DNA of 64,000 bases from Pseudaeromonas aegiceratis (GTDB lineage: Bacteria; Pseudomonadota; Gammaproteobacteria; Enterobacterales; Aeromonadaceae), in NCBI RefSeq assembly GCF_046254905.1, contig NZ_CP158016.1, forward strand, positions 372,001 to 436,000, given 5' to 3'. Under the pieces are notes generated by a model. The model saw only the letters and a program-made list of their open reading frames with translations, ran no database searches and was not told the DNA's origin. Shown in pieces: positions 8,363 to 18,909 of the stretch (position 1 is its first letter; each line of letters begins with the position of its first letter). Made by a program: the position numbers and the translations under genes.

Positions 8363-8427
8363 GCCGCGCCTTTAATGGCAGCCAGATCCCGAAAGGGGTA
8401 AGTAGTAAAGTAAAGCGGAGCACTAAC

Positions 8428-8796
8428 ATGATCCAAATGCAAAGTATGCTGGACGTCGCCGACAACTCCGGCGCTCGCAGCGTAATGTGTATTAAGGTTC
8501 TGGGTGGTTCGCACCGCCGCTACGCCGGTATCGGTGACATCATCAAGGTTTCCATCAAGGAAGCCATTCCCCGCGGTAAGGTGAAGAAGGGTGATGTAGT
8601 AAACGCGGTGGTCGTTCGCACCAAGAAAGGCGTTCGCCGTCAGGATGGTTCTGTCATCCGTTTCGACCGCAACGCGGCTGTGCTGTTGAACAACAACCAT
8701 CAGCCGATCGGTACCCGTATCTTCGGCCCGGTGACTCGTGAACTGCGTTCTGAGAAGTTCATGAAGATCGTCTCCCTGGCCCCGGAAGTACTGTAA
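8428..8796 (+). CDS. rplN: 50S ribosomal protein L14
   Basis: 122 residues starting MIQMQSMLDVADNSGARSVMCIKVLGGS. Sits at the subunit interface and forms bridge B8; also the binding site of RsfS. One residue shorter than E. coli L14, in the loop LLNNNHQPIGTR. The ATG at 8428 is the homologous start; the frame upstream is leader. First gene of the spc operon. Confidence 0.98.
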   Translation: MIQMQSMLDVADNSGARSVMCIKVLGGSHRRYAGIGDIIKVSIKEAIPRGKVKKGDVVNAVVVRTKKGVRRQDGSVIRFDRNAAVLLNNNHQPIGTRIFGPVTRELRSEKFMKIVSLAPEVL

Positions 8797-8807
8797 GGAG
8801 TCGAAAC

Positions 8808-9125
8808 ATGGCAGCAAAAATCCGTCGTGATGACGAAGTAATCGTTCTGACCGGAAAGGACAAGGGCAAGCGTGGCAAGGTCACTCAAGTCCTGGTTCAG
8901 CACGGTAAAGTAATCGTAGAAGGCATCAATCAGGTCAAGAAGCACCAAAAGCCGGTTCCGGCTCTGGGTGTGGCTGGTGGCATCGTCACCAAAGAGACCC
9001 CGATCGATGTATCCAACGTAGCGATCTTCAACCCTGCCACTGGCAAGGCTGATCGTGTTGGTTTCCGGACTGAAGATGGCAAGAAAGTTCGCTTCTTCAA
9101 GTCCAACGGCGAACTTGTTAAGTAA
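8808..9125 (+). CDS. rplX: 50S ribosomal protein L24
   Basis: 105 residues with an N-terminal KOW motif (RRDDEVIVLTGKDKGKRGKV, residues 6-25). An assembly-initiating protein of the 50S subunit, next to the exit tunnel. AAGGAG lies 8 bases before the ATG. Standard spc position between L14 and L5. Confidence 0.98.
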   Translation: MAAKIRRDDEVIVLTGKDKGKRGKVTQVLVQHGKVIVEGINQVKKHQKPVPALGVAGGIVTKETPIDVSNVAIFNPATGKADRVGFRTEDGKKVRFFKSNGELVK

Positions 9126-9139
9126 TTTGGAGTTTAACG

Positions 9140-9679
9140 ATGGCGAAACTGCATGATTCATACAAGCAGAAAGTAGTTAGTGAACTGATGACTCAGTTCG
9201 GCTACAAGACTGTCATGCAAGTCCCTCGGATCGAAAAGATCACCCTGAATATGGGTGTCGGTGAGGCCCTTGCGGACAAGAAGATCCTGGAAAACGCGGT
9301 CGCAGATCTGGCTGCTATTTCTGGACAAAAACCGCTGGTTACCAAGGCTCGCAAGTCTGTTGCAGGCTTCAAGATCCGTGAAGGCTACCCGATCGGTTGT
9401 AAAGTAACCCTGCGCGGCGAGCGTATGTGGGAATTCCTGGAACGTTTGATTTGCATCGCGCTGCCGCGCGTGCGCGACTTCCGTGGCGTGAGCACCAAGT
9501 CCTTCGATGGTCGTGGTAACTACTCCATGGGTGTGCGTGAGCAAATCATCTTCCCCGAAATCGACTATGACAAGGTCGACAAGGTGCGCGGGATGGATAT
9601 CACTATCACCACTACCGCTCAGACTGATGAAGAAGGCCGCGCTCTGCTGGCTGCCTTTAGCTTCCCATTCCGCAAGTAA
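9140..9679 (+). CDS. rplE: 50S ribosomal protein L5
   Basis: 179 residues, E. coli length. Binds 5S rRNA with L18 and L25 and contacts P-site tRNA. Conserved RVRDFRGVSTKSFDGRGNYSMG block is present. TTGGAG precedes the start. Ordinary spc gene. Confidence 0.98.
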   Translation: MAKLHDSYKQKVVSELMTQFGYKTVMQVPRIEKITLNMGVGEALADKKILENAVADLAAISGQKPLVTKARKSVAGFKIREGYPIGCKVTLRGERMWEFLERLICIALPRVRDFRGVSTKSFDGRGNYSMGVREQIIFPEIDYDKVDKVRGMDITITTTAQTDEEGRALLAAFSFPFRK

Positions 9680-9690
9680 GGTGTAGGGTT

Positions 9691-9996
9691 ATGGCAAAAT
9701 TGTCCATGAAAGCACGTGAAGTTAAGCGTGCCAAGCTGGTTGAAAAGTACTTTGAGAAGCGTACTGCTCTGAAAGCGATCATCTCCGACGTGAATGCTTC
9801 TGACGAAGCCCGTTGGGATGCCGTGCTCAAGCTGCAACAACTCCCGCGTGACTCTAGCCCGAGCCGTCAGCGTAACCGTTGTAACATCACCGGTCGTCCG
9901 CACGGCTATCTGCGCAAGTTCGGTCTGTGCCGCATCAAGGTGCGTGAGCACATGATGAAGGGCGAAATTCCTGGTCTGAAGAAGGCCAGCTGGTAA
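9691..9996 (+). CDS. rpsN: 30S ribosomal protein S14
   Basis: 101 residues, the long zinc-independent form: the region CNITGRPHGYLRKFGLCRIK keeps only two cysteines, so no four-cysteine zinc knuckle. It sits in the 30S head with S3 and S10. In spc order between L5 and S8. Confidence 0.97.
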   Translation: MAKLSMKAREVKRAKLVEKYFEKRTALKAIISDVNASDEARWDAVLKLQQLPRDSSPSRQRNRCNITGRPHGYLRKFGLCRIKVREHMMKGEIPGLKKASW

Positions 9997-10018
9997 TCGA
10001 ATCACGGGAGTAAGACAA

Positions 10019-10411
10019 ATGAGCATGCAAGATCCGATCGCCGACATGCTGACCCGCATCCGTAACGGTCAGGCGGCAGGCAAGGTTGCGGTTTCTATGC
10101 CTTCTTCCAAGCAGAAGGTGGCAATCGCCCAGCTGCTGAAAGAAGAAGGTTACGTGGCTGACTATAAGATCGTCGGTGACGCGAAGCCGGAACTGGAAGT
10201 TGAATTGAAGTATTTCCAGGGCAAGCCTGTAGTTGAGCTGATCCAGCGCGTTAGCCGCCCTGGTCTGCGTATCTACAAGAAGTGCGGTGAACTGCCGAAG
10301 ATCATGAATGGTCTGGGTATCGCCGTCGTTTCCACTTCTAAGGGTGTGATGACCGACCGTGCCGCGCGTAAAGCCGGTATGGGCGGTGAGATCATCTGCT
10401 ACGTAGCGTAA
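10019..10411 (+). CDS. rpsH: 30S ribosomal protein S8
   Basis: 130 residues starting MSMQDPIADMLTRIRNGQ. Binds helix 21 of 16S rRNA. In E. coli it also represses the spc operon by binding mRNA at the rplE start; the same is possible here but I did not identify the mRNA site. Conserved C-terminus MGGEIICYVA is present. Confidence 0.98.
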   Translation: MSMQDPIADMLTRIRNGQAAGKVAVSMPSSKQKVAIAQLLKEEGYVADYKIVGDAKPELEVELKYFQGKPVVELIQRVSRPGLRIYKKCGELPKIMNGLGIAVVSTSKGVMTDRAARKAGMGGEIICYVA

Positions 10412-10423
10412 GGGGGTAGGAAA

Positions 10424-10957
10424 ATGTCTCGTGTTGCTAAGGCACCCGTCGCGATTCCTGCCGGCGTAGAAGTAAACCTGAACGGTCAAGAAATTACCGT
10501 AAAAGGTAAGAATGGCTCTCTGAACCGCATCATCAATGCTGCTGTTGAGATCACCAAGCAAGTGAACGTCCTGACTTTCGCTCCGCGCGACGGAATCGTC
10601 GGTGCAGACGCTCAGGCCGGTACGGCTCGTGCTCTGGTGAACAACATGGTCATCGGTGTTACCGCTGGCTTCGAGCGCAAGCTGCAATTGGTCGGCGTGG
10701 GCTATCGTGCCTCCGTTAAGGGCAATGCTGTAGCACTTGCGCTGGGCTTTTCACATCCGGTTGAGCACGCGTTGCCTGCTGGTGTGACTGCCGAGTGCCC
10801 GTCTCAGACTGAAATCGTTCTGAAGAGTGCCGATAAGGCGCTGCTGGGCCAGGTGGCCGCGGATATCCGCGCTTACCGCGCTCCGGAGCCTTACAAGGGC
10901 AAGGGTGTACGCTACTCCGATGAGGTAGTGCGTACTAAAGAAGCTAAGAAGAAGTAA
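10424..10957 (+). CDS. rplF: 50S ribosomal protein L6
   Basis: 177 residues, two repeats of an alpha/beta domain, located near the sarcin-ricin loop and the GTPase centre. The C-terminal block EPYKGKGVRYSDEVVRTKEAKKK is typical. Ordinary length and position. Confidence 0.98.
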   Translation: MSRVAKAPVAIPAGVEVNLNGQEITVKGKNGSLNRIINAAVEITKQVNVLTFAPRDGIVGADAQAGTARALVNNMVIGVTAGFERKLQLVGVGYRASVKGNAVALALGFSHPVEHALPAGVTAECPSQTEIVLKSADKALLGQVAADIRAYRAPEPYKGKGVRYSDEVVRTKEAKKK

Positions 10958-10966
10958 GGTAACACT

Positions 10967-11320
10967 ATGGACAAGAAAGCAGCTCGTCTCCGTCGTGCTA
11001 CTAAAGCACGCAAGAAGATGCAGGAACTGGGTGCGACTCGTCTGGTGGTTCACCGTACTCCGCGCCACATTTACGCTCAGATCATCGCCGCAAGCGGTGC
11101 TGAAGTGCTGGCCGCTGCCTCTACTGTAGAGAAGGCGATCGCTGAGCAGGTGAAAAACACCGGTAACGCTGAAGCCGCTGCCGCTGTAGGCAAGGCCATC
11201 GCTGAACGCGCCATCGCTAAGGGTGTCACCACCGTTGCGTTTGACCGTTCCGGTTTCCAATATCACGGTCGTGTAGCCGCTCTGGCTTCCGCAGCTCGTG
11301 ATGCTGGCCTTCAGTTCTAA
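10967..11320 (+). CDS. rplR: 50S ribosomal protein L18
   Basis: 117 residues, E. coli length. Binds 5S rRNA in the central protuberance. The basic N-terminus MDKKAARLRRATKARKKMQ and the motif TTVAFDRSGFQYHGRVAALA are present. In spc order. Confidence 0.98.
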   Translation: MDKKAARLRRATKARKKMQELGATRLVVHRTPRHIYAQIIAASGAEVLAAASTVEKAIAEQVKNTGNAEAAAAVGKAIAERAIAKGVTTVAFDRSGFQYHGRVAALASAARDAGLQF

Positions 11321-11334
11321 GCTAGGAGTCGACA

Positions 11335-11835
11335 ATGTCTAAAATCGAATCTCAAGCCGGTGAACTGCAGGAAAAGCTGGTTGCAGTAAACCGTGTCTCT
11401 AAGGTTGTTAAGGGTGGTCGTATTTTCTCCTTCACCGCACTGACTGTGGTGGGTGATGGTAACGGCCGTGTAGGTTTTGGTTACGGTAAGGCGCGTGAAG
11501 TTCCGGCTGCCATTCAAAAGGCAATGGAACAAGCTCGTCGCAACCTGACCAAGGTTGAGCTGAATGCGGGTACCCTGCACCATCCGGTGACCGGTATCCA
11601 CGCTGGTTCCAACGTGTTCATGAAGCCGGCTTCTGAAGGTACGGGTATCATCGCTGGCGGTGCCATGCGTGCCGTGCTGGAAGTCGCTGGTGTACACAAC
11701 GTGCTGGCTAAGACTTACGGCTCCACCAACCCGATGAACGTAGTCCGCGCTACCATCGATGCCCTGGCTCAGATTAAGTCTCCTGAGCAAGTGGCTGCGA
11801 AGCGTGGTCTGAGCGTAGATGAAATTCTGGGGTAA
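11335..11835 (+). CDS. rpsE: 30S ribosomal protein S5
   Basis: 166 residues. Takes part in decoding accuracy and in the mRNA entry helicase with S3 and S4. The double-stranded RNA-binding-like N-terminal domain (residues about 10-75) and the C-terminal ribosomal S5 domain are complete. TAGGAG precedes the start. Confidence 0.98.
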   Translation: MSKIESQAGELQEKLVAVNRVSKVVKGGRIFSFTALTVVGDGNGRVGFGYGKAREVPAAIQKAMEQARRNLTKVELNAGTLHHPVTGIHAGSNVFMKPASEGTGIIAGGAMRAVLEVAGVHNVLAKTYGSTNPMNVVRATIDALAQIKSPEQVAAKRGLSVDEILG

Positions 11836-11841
11836 TGCGCC

Positions 11842-12024
11842 ATGGCTAACAAAACTGTAAAAGTAACTCAGACTCGCAGTGCGATCGGTCGTCTGCCGAA
11901 GCACAAGGCAACCCTGCGTGGCCTGGGCCTGCGTCGCATTGGTCACACTGTAGAACTGGAAGATACTGCCTGCGTTCGCGGTATGATCAACCGGGTTTTC
12001 TACATGGTTAAGGTGGAGGAGTAA
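11842..12024 (+). CDS. rpmD: 50S ribosomal protein L30
   Basis: 60 residues starting MANKTVKVTQTRSAIGRLP, the bacterial short L30. Six bases after rpsE. Ordinary spc gene. Confidence 0.97.
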   Translation: MANKTVKVTQTRSAIGRLPKHKATLRGLGLRRIGHTVELEDTACVRGMINRVFYMVKVEE

Positions 12025-12027
12025 TCC

Positions 12028-12462
12028 ATGCGTTTGAACACTCTTTCTCCGGCCGCAGGTTCAAAGCCTGAGAAGAAGCGTCGGGGTCGTGGTATCGGTT
12101 CTGGTCTGGGTAAGACCGGTGGCCGTGGTCACAAGGGCGCTGGCTCTCGTTCTGGCGGCGGTGTCCGTCTGGGCTTTGAAGGCGGTCAAATGCCGCTGAA
12201 GCAGCGTCTGCCGAAGTTCGGTTTCTTCTCCCGTAAGGGTGCAGTAACCACCGAAGTTCGTCTGAACGAAATCGCTGCGGTAGAAGGCGACGTAGTTGAC
12301 CTGAACACCCTGAAGCAAGCCGGTGTGATCACTAAGAACATCGAGTTCGCCAAGGTTGTTCTGTCTGGCAAGATTGAGCGTGCAGTGACCGTTCGCGGTC
12401 TGGGCGTCACCAAGGGTGCCCGCGCCGCCATCGAAGCCGCAGGCGGTAAGATCGAGGAATAA
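12028..12462 (+). CDS. rplO: 50S ribosomal protein L15
   Basis: 144 residues starting MRLNTLSPAAGSKPEKKRRG. A long glycine- and arginine-rich N-terminal extension (GRGIGSGLGKTGGRGHKG) threads into 23S rRNA. Late 50S assembly protein. It precedes secY by 8 bases. Confidence 0.98.
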   Translation: MRLNTLSPAAGSKPEKKRRGRGIGSGLGKTGGRGHKGAGSRSGGGVRLGFEGGQMPLKQRLPKFGFFSRKGAVTTEVRLNEIAAVEGDVVDLNTLKQAGVITKNIEFAKVVLSGKIERAVTVRGLGVTKGARAAIEAAGGKIEE

Positions 12463-12470
12463 TAAGCAAC

Positions 12471-13802
12471 ATGGCTAAGAAACCAGGATTTGAAGCTAAA
12501 AACTCACAGGGCGGTCTGGGTGAACTGAAGAGTCGTCTGCTCTTCGTTCTCGGGGCGATTATCGTGTTCCGAGCAGGCTCCTATGTGCCAATTCCTGGTA
12601 TTGATGCCAATGTTCTTGCCGAGCTGTTCCAGCAGCAGAAAGGGACCATCATTGAAATGTTCAACATGTTCAGTGGTGGTGCCCTCTCTCGCGCCTCTAT
12701 CTTTGCGCTGGGGATCATGCCGTATATTTCGGCATCCATCATCATCCAGCTGCTGACGGTCATCCATCCTGCTTTGGCTGAGCTGAAGAAGGAAGGGGAA
12801 AGCGGTCGCCGCAAGATCAGTCAGTACACAAGATATGGCACGTTGGTTCTGGCTGCGTTCCAGGCCACCGGTATTGCGACAGGCTTGCCGAATATGATGC
12901 AGGGGCTGGTAGTTCATACCGGCTTCGGCTTCTACTTCACTGCCGTCGTGAGTCTGGTCACCGGTACCATGTTCCTGATGTGGTTGGGTGAGCAGATCAC
13001 CGAGCGGGGGATTGGTAATGGTATCTCGTTGATTATCTTCGTAGGTATCATCGCCGGCCTGCCCCACGCGCTGGGCGCAACGGCAGAGCAAGCGCGTCAA
13101 GGCGAATTGCACATCCTGTTGCTGTTGTTGCTGGCAGTGATCGTGTTTGCTGTGACTTATTTCGTGGTGTTTGTTGAGCGTGGGCAGCGTCGCATCGTTG
13201 TGAACTATGCCAAGCGTCAACAGGGTAACCGCGTCTTTGCCGCACAAAGCACGCATCTGCCGCTCAAACTGAACATGGCTGGCGTTATTCCGGCGATTTT
13301 CGCCTCCAGCATTATCCTGTTCCCCGGGACCATTGCCTCTTGGTTTGGTCAGGGTGACAGCTGGATGGCTAACCTGTTGCAAGAGATCTCTCTGACTCTG
13401 CAACCCGGTCAGCCTCTGTATGAGATGCTGTATGCGGCCGCGATCATCTTCTTTAGTTTCTTCTATACTGCGCTGGTGTTTAACCCGCGTGAGACGGCGG
13501 ACAACCTGAAGAAGAGCGGTGCTTTTATCCCTGGGATCCGTCCTGGCGAACAAACTGCAAGATTTATCGATAAGGTCATGACCCGCCTGACTCTGGCTGG
13601 CGCGCTGTACATCACCTTTATCTGTCTTGTTCCTCAGTTCCTGATGAATGCCTGGAACGTACAGTTCTATTTCGGCGGCACCTCGCTGCTGATTATCGTG
13701 GTAGTCATCATGGACTTCATGGCTCAGGTGCAGACCCATATGATGTCTCATCAATATGGTGATGTCCTGAGAAAGGCAAACCTTAAAGGCTACGGCCGCT
13801 AA
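12471..13802 (+). CDS. secY: SecY, channel subunit of the Sec translocon
   Basis: 443 residues, the E. coli length, with ten predicted transmembrane segments. Forms the inner-membrane protein-conducting channel with SecE and SecG. The N-terminal RAGSYVPIPGID and plug-region residues, and the C5 loop ending VLRKANLKGYGR, are conserved. Encoded in the spc operon as in other gammaproteobacteria. Confidence 0.98.
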   Translation: MAKKPGFEAKNSQGGLGELKSRLLFVLGAIIVFRAGSYVPIPGIDANVLAELFQQQKGTIIEMFNMFSGGALSRASIFALGIMPYISASIIIQLLTVIHPALAELKKEGESGRRKISQYTRYGTLVLAAFQATGIATGLPNMMQGLVVHTGFGFYFTAVVSLVTGTMFLMWLGEQITERGIGNGISLIIFVGIIAGLPHALGATAEQARQGELHILLLLLLAVIVFAVTYFVVFVERGQRRIVVNYAKRQQGNRVFAAQSTHLPLKLNMAGVIPAIFASSIILFPGTIASWFGQGDSWMANLLQEISLTLQPGQPLYEMLYAAAIIFFSFFYTALVFNPRETADNLKKSGAFIPGIRPGEQTARFIDKVMTRLTLAGALYITFICLVPQFLMNAWNVQFYFGGTSLLIIVVVIMDFMAQVQTHMMSHQYGDVLRKANLKGYGR

Positions 13803-13832
13803 GGTTGGCATTACTAGTTACGGAGTTAAGCA

Positions 13833-13946
13833 ATGAAAGTTCGTGCTTCCGTTAAGGCCATCTGCCGTAACTGCAAGATCATCAAGCGCCACGGTGTGGT
13901 TCGTGTGATCTGCAGCGAGCCTAAGCATAAACAGCGCCAAGGCTGA
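13833..13946 (+). CDS. rpmJ: 50S ribosomal protein L36
   Basis: 37-residue protein MKVRASVKAICRNCKIIKRH... ending KHKQRQG. Cys11, Cys14, Cys27 and His32 form the zinc-binding set, so this is the zinc-containing (C+) L36. One residue shorter than the E. coli protein, where SAEPK replaces SEPK. CGGAG lies upstream of the ATG at 13833. Last spc gene. Confidence 0.97.
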   Translation: MKVRASVKAICRNCKIIKRHGVVRVICSEPKHKQRQG

Positions 13947-13981
13947 TTTATTTACGGTTGAGACTTGCAAAAAGAAGGCGT

Positions 13982-14090
13982 GCTGGCTAAATTAGCCAGC
14001 CACCTTTGTTGTGCTGGTAGACCACCATGTATCCGGAACGGGCTTTGTGGTGGTCAAATTTTTATTACTTTGTAGGAGTGCTATAGTGGC
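13982..14090 (+). promoter_or_regulatory. alpha operon leader / S4-responsive ribosome binding site
   Basis: The rpmJ-rpsM spacer holds the hairpin GCTGGCTAA-A-TTAGCCAGC (13982-14000), nearly identical to one I recall at the same place in E. coli, then a leader ending TAGGAGTGCTATAGTG at the rpsM GTG start. In E. coli this leader folds into a pseudoknot bound by S4 that represses the alpha operon. Conservation of the hairpin, the GTG start and the spacing supports the same control; the pseudoknot itself was not modelled. Confidence 0.7.
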
Positions 14091-14442
14091 CCGTATCGCT
14101 GGCATTAACATTCCTGACCATAAGCATGCAGTCATCGCTTTGACTGCGATTTATGGCGTTGGCAACACCCGCGCTAAGCAGATCTGTGCTGAGTCCGGGA
14201 TTGCCGAGGATGTGAAGATCAAGGATCTGGATGAAGCCCAGATCGAAAAACTGCGTGAGCAAGTAGCTAAGTTCACCGTTGAAGGTGACCTGCGTCGCGA
14301 AATCTCCATGAACATCAAGCGTTTGATGGACCTGGGTTGCTATCGCGGTCTGCGTCATCGTCGCGGTCTGCCCGTTCGTGGGCAGCGCACCAAGACCAAC
14401 GCACGTACCCGTAAGGGTCCGCGTAAGCCCATCAAGAAGTAA
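14086..14442 (+). CDS. rpsM: 30S ribosomal protein S13
   Basis: 118 residues, E. coli length, read from a GTG at 14086 preceded by TAGGAG. Residues after the start are ARIAGINIPDHKH. Forms bridges B1a/B1b to the 50S subunit and contacts P-site tRNA through its basic tail. The GTG start is also used in E. coli, where it is part of the S4-bound pseudoknot. First alpha operon gene. Confidence 0.97.
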   Translation: MARIAGINIPDHKHAVIALTAIYGVGNTRAKQICAESGIAEDVKIKDLDEAQIEKLREQVAKFTVEGDLRREISMNIKRLMDLGCYRGLRHRRGLPVRGQRTKTNARTRKGPRKPIKK

Positions 14443-14459
14443 GCGGGAAGGTGTAGAAA

Positions 14460-14849
14460 ATGGCAAAAGCTCCGACTCGTGCTCGTAAGCGCGTAAGAAA
14501 GCAAGTGAGTGATGGTATCGCTCACGTACATGCTTCTTTCAATAACACAATCGTTACCATCACCGATCGTCAAGGTAATGCCCTGTCATGGGCTACCTCT
14601 GGTGGTTCAGGTTTCCGTGGTTCTCGTAAGTCCACCCCGTTCGCTGCCCAGGTGGCCGCCGAACGTGCCGGTGAAATGGCTAAAGAATACGGTGTGAAGA
14701 ATCTGGAAGTGATGGTAAAGGGTCCTGGCCCTGGCCGTGAGTCCTCAATCCGTGCTCTGAATGCGGCTGGTTTCCGCATTACTAACATCACTGATGTGAC
14801 TCCGATCCCGCATAACGGTTGTCGTCCTCCCAAAAAGCGCCGCGTGTAA
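14460..14849 (+). CDS. rpsK: 30S ribosomal protein S11
   Basis: 129 residues. Platform protein of the 30S subunit near the E-site codon, paired with S18 and S21. The C-terminus DVTPIPHNGCRPPKKRRV is typical, and the N-I/D-G region carries the conserved PHNGCRPPK motif. Alpha operon, between S13 and S4. Confidence 0.98.
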   Translation: MAKAPTRARKRVRKQVSDGIAHVHASFNNTIVTITDRQGNALSWATSGGSGFRGSRKSTPFAAQVAAERAGEMAKEYGVKNLEVMVKGPGPGRESSIRALNAAGFRITNITDVTPIPHNGCRPPKKRRV

Positions 14850-14885
14850 CGTTGCTTTTTGGATTAGGATTGTTGGAGAAAGAAC

Positions 14886-15506
14886 ATGGCAAGATATATC
14901 GGTCCTAAGCTCAAGCTTAGCCGTCGTGAGGGCACTGACCTGTTCCTGAAGTCAGGTGTTCGAGCGATTGACTCAAAGTGCAAAATTGATACCGCTCCGG
15001 GTCAACACGGTGCGCGCAAGCCGCGTCTGTCTGACTATGGCGTTCAGCTGCGTGAAAAGCAAAAGGTTCGCCGTATTTACGGCATTCTGGAAAAGCAATT
15101 CCGTAACTACTACCGTGAAGCTGCCCGTATCAAGGGCAACACCGGTGAGAACCTGCTGCAACTGCTGGAAGGTCGTCTCGACAACGTAGTTTACCGCATG
15201 GGCTTCGGCGCCACTCGTGCCGAAGCGCGTCAGCTGGTAAGCCACAAGGCCATCGTGGTTAACGGTCGCGTTGTGAATATTCCTTCTTTCCAGGTTTCCC
15301 CGGAAGACGTTGTTGCCGTTCGTGAAAAGGCGAAGAAGCAAGCTCGGATCAAGGCCGCTATGGACCTGTCCGGTCAGCGCGAAAAGGCCACCTGGCTTGA
15401 GGTTGATGCCGACAAGCTGGAAGGCGTTTACAAGCGTCTGCCGGAGCGCTCCGATCTGTCCGCTGATATCAACGAACAGCTGATCGTCGAGCTTTACTCC
15501 AAGTAA
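14886..15506 (+). CDS. rpsD: 30S ribosomal protein S4
   Basis: 206 residues with an S4 RNA-binding domain (LDNVVYRMGFGATRAEARQLVSHKAI, about residues 97-122). Primary 16S-binding protein, translational repressor of the alpha operon in enterobacteria, and an antitermination factor for rRNA transcription. The zinc-binding cysteines of some S4 forms are absent. GGAG precedes the ATG. Confidence 0.98.
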   Translation: MARYIGPKLKLSRREGTDLFLKSGVRAIDSKCKIDTAPGQHGARKPRLSDYGVQLREKQKVRRIYGILEKQFRNYYREAARIKGNTGENLLQLLEGRLDNVVYRMGFGATRAEARQLVSHKAIVVNGRVVNIPSFQVSPEDVVAVREKAKKQARIKAAMDLSGQREKATWLEVDADKLEGVYKRLPERSDLSADINEQLIVELYSK

Positions 15507-15530
15507 GGCTAGCTTCTAAGAGAGGACATA

Positions 15531-16520
15531 ATGCTGGGTTCTGTAACAGATTTTCTTAAGCCACGGCTGGTTGACATCGAACAACTCAACCCGACTCATG
15601 CGAAAGTCACGCTTGAGCCGTTGGAGCGTGGTTTTGGTCATACGCTGGGTAACGCGCTGCGTCGCATCCTCCTTTCCTCTATGCCTGGCTGTGCGATCAC
15701 CGAAGTCGAAATCGACGGTGTGCTGCACGAGTACAGCAGCAAAGAAGGCATTCAGGAAGATATCCTGGAGATTCTGCTGAATCTGAAGGGCATCGCTGTA
15801 AAGCTGGAAGGGAAGGACGAAGTCACCCTGTCACTGACCAAGTCTGGTGCGGGCCCTGTCACTGCAGGTGACATCGTCCATGGTGATGATGTTGTTATCG
15901 TCAACCCTGACCACCTGATCTGTCACCTGACTGGCGATCATGCTGAGATCAGCATGCGCCTGAAGGTGCAGCGTGGTCGTGGGTATGTTCCCGCTTCTGC
16001 TCGTGCTCATGCCGATGATGAAGAGCATCCGATCGGCCGTCTGCTGTTGGATGCGGCTTTCAGCCCGGTGGTTCGCATCGCCTACAACGTCGATGCGGCT
16101 CGTGTTGAGCAACGGACTGACCTGGACAAGTTGGTTATCGATATGGAAACCAACGGCACCCTGGACCCTGAAGAAGCTATCCGTCGTGCTGCCACCATTT
16201 TGGCTGAGCAGCTGGATGCCTTTGTGGACCTGCGTGATGTCTCCGTACCGGAGAAGAAGGAAGAGAAGCCGGAATTCGATCCGATCCTGCTGCGTCCTGT
16301 CGATGACCTGGAACTGACGGTTCGTTCCGCGAACTGTCTGAAGGCAGAAGCCATCCATTACATTGGTGATCTGGTACAGCGTACCGAGGTTGAGCTGCTT
16401 AAGACGCCTAACCTGGGTAAGAAGTCTTTGACCGAAATCAAGGACGTCCTGGCCTCTCGTGGTCTTTCTCTGGGCATGCGCCTGGAGAACTGGCCGCCTG
16501 CCAGCATCGCTGACGAGTAA
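15531..16520 (+). CDS. rpoA: RNA polymerase alpha subunit
   Basis: 329 residues, E. coli length. The N-terminal domain dimerises and nucleates core assembly; the C-terminal domain binds UP elements and activators. UP-element-contact residues lie in [11 protein letters not shown] (Arg265 equivalent), and the second helix-hairpin-helix [14 protein letters not shown] is intact. Located between rpsD and rplQ as usual. Confidence 0.98.
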
Positions 16521-16563
16521 TCCAGATTACGGATTCCACTGATTTAGTTAGAAGGATTAGGTC

Positions 16564-16950
16564 ATGCGCCATCGTTTGAGTGGTCGTCAACTGAACCGGA
16601 ACAGCAGCCATCGTCAGGCTATGTTCCGCAACATGGCCAGCTCCCTTGTTCGTCATGAAATTATCAAGACGACTCTGCCCAAGGCCAAAGAGCTGCGTCG
16701 TGTAGTTGAACCTTTGATTACACTTGCCAAGACTGACAGCGTTGCTAACCGTCGTCTGGCCTTTGCCCGCACCCAAGATAAGGAAGTGGTGGGCAAGCTG
16801 TTTACCGAACTCGGTCCGCGCTACCTGGAGCGTGCTGGTGGTTACACCCGCATCCTCAAGTGCGGTTTCCGTGCCGGTGATAATGCACCCATGGCTTACA
16901 TCGAGCTGGTAGGTCGTCCTGCCGCCGCTGAAGCTGCTGCTGAAGAATAA
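16564..16950 (+). CDS. rplQ: 50S ribosomal protein L17
   Basis: 128 residues starting MRHRLSGRQLNRNSSHRQAM. Lies near the tunnel exit beside L32. The C-terminus ends in an alanine/glutamate tail (PAAAEAAAEE). Last gene of the alpha operon, followed by a strong terminator. Confidence 0.98.
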   Translation: MRHRLSGRQLNRNSSHRQAMFRNMASSLVRHEIIKTTLPKAKELRRVVEPLITLAKTDSVANRRLAFARTQDKEVVGKLFTELGPRYLERAGGYTRILKCGFRAGDNAPMAYIELVGRPAAAEAAAEE

Positions 16951-16964
16951 GCAGAAAATGCACT

Positions 16965-16996
16965 AAAAGGCCGAGGAAACTCGGCCTTTTGTTTTT
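16965..16996 (+). terminator. alpha operon terminator
   Basis: Perfect 11-base-pair stem AAAAGGCCGAG / CTCGGCCTTTT with a GAAA tetraloop (16965-16990), followed by GTTTTTG. A strong intrinsic terminator between rplQ and the rRNA promoters. Confidence 0.92.
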
Positions 16997-17065
16997 GTAA
17001 AATCCGATCAAGTAGAGAGTCTCTCTGTTCTCGGCGCTATAGGGTGCTATTTTTTACTGACCCTC

Positions 17066-17093
17066 TTGCTATCGTGATTCAGGTCTCTATAAT
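17066..17093 (+). promoter_or_regulatory. rRNA operon promoter P1
   Basis: TTGCTA (17066-17071), 16-base spacer, TATAAT (17088-17093). The T-rich stretch TATTTTTTACTG just upstream could act as an UP element. About 275 bases before the 16S gene. Confidence 0.7.
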
Positions 17094-17151
17094 CGTCCCT
17101 CGTTGTCAGGGCACAGCCCGGCAGCAGAGGAAAGCAGCTAGCAAATAGCGC

Positions 17152-17179
17152 TTGACTCAAAGCGGGAAGCGAGTAAGAT
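17152..17179 (+). promoter_or_regulatory. rRNA operon promoter P2
   Basis: TTGACT (17152-17157), 16-base spacer, TAAGAT (17174-17179), then a GC-rich discriminator GCGCATCCC typical of stringently controlled rRNA promoters. Confidence 0.75.
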
Positions 17180-17214
17180 GCGCATCCCACGACGCCGGTG
17201 AAACGGGTCGAACC

Positions 17215-17249
17215 GCTCTTTAACAATTCAATTCAAGCAATCTGTGTGG
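17215..17249 (+). promoter_or_regulatory. rRNA leader: boxA antiterminator and 16S processing arm
   Basis: GCTCTTTAACAATT (17215-17228) is a boxA element that binds NusB-S10. It runs into the segment 17227-17249, which is complementary over 23 bases (one G-U pair) to 18938-18960 after the 16S gene. The two arms form the long stem cut by RNase III. Confidence 0.85.
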
Positions 17250-17366
17250 GCACTCGCAGAGATTGAAGTCAATCGACAAAATTGATTTTCAATGTCTGAT
17301 GAAGTGACCAAAGCGGATCGAAAGATCCAGCAACAGTTAATTCAGAATTCATTGAGCCAAAAACTT

Positions 17367-18909
<1,543 letters not shown>

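Noticed and set aside
12504..13811. Long antisense frame (435 codons) opposite secY
   Set aside because: It is complementary to secY with His/Gln-rich low-complexity content and no recognised family; a shadow of the real gene.
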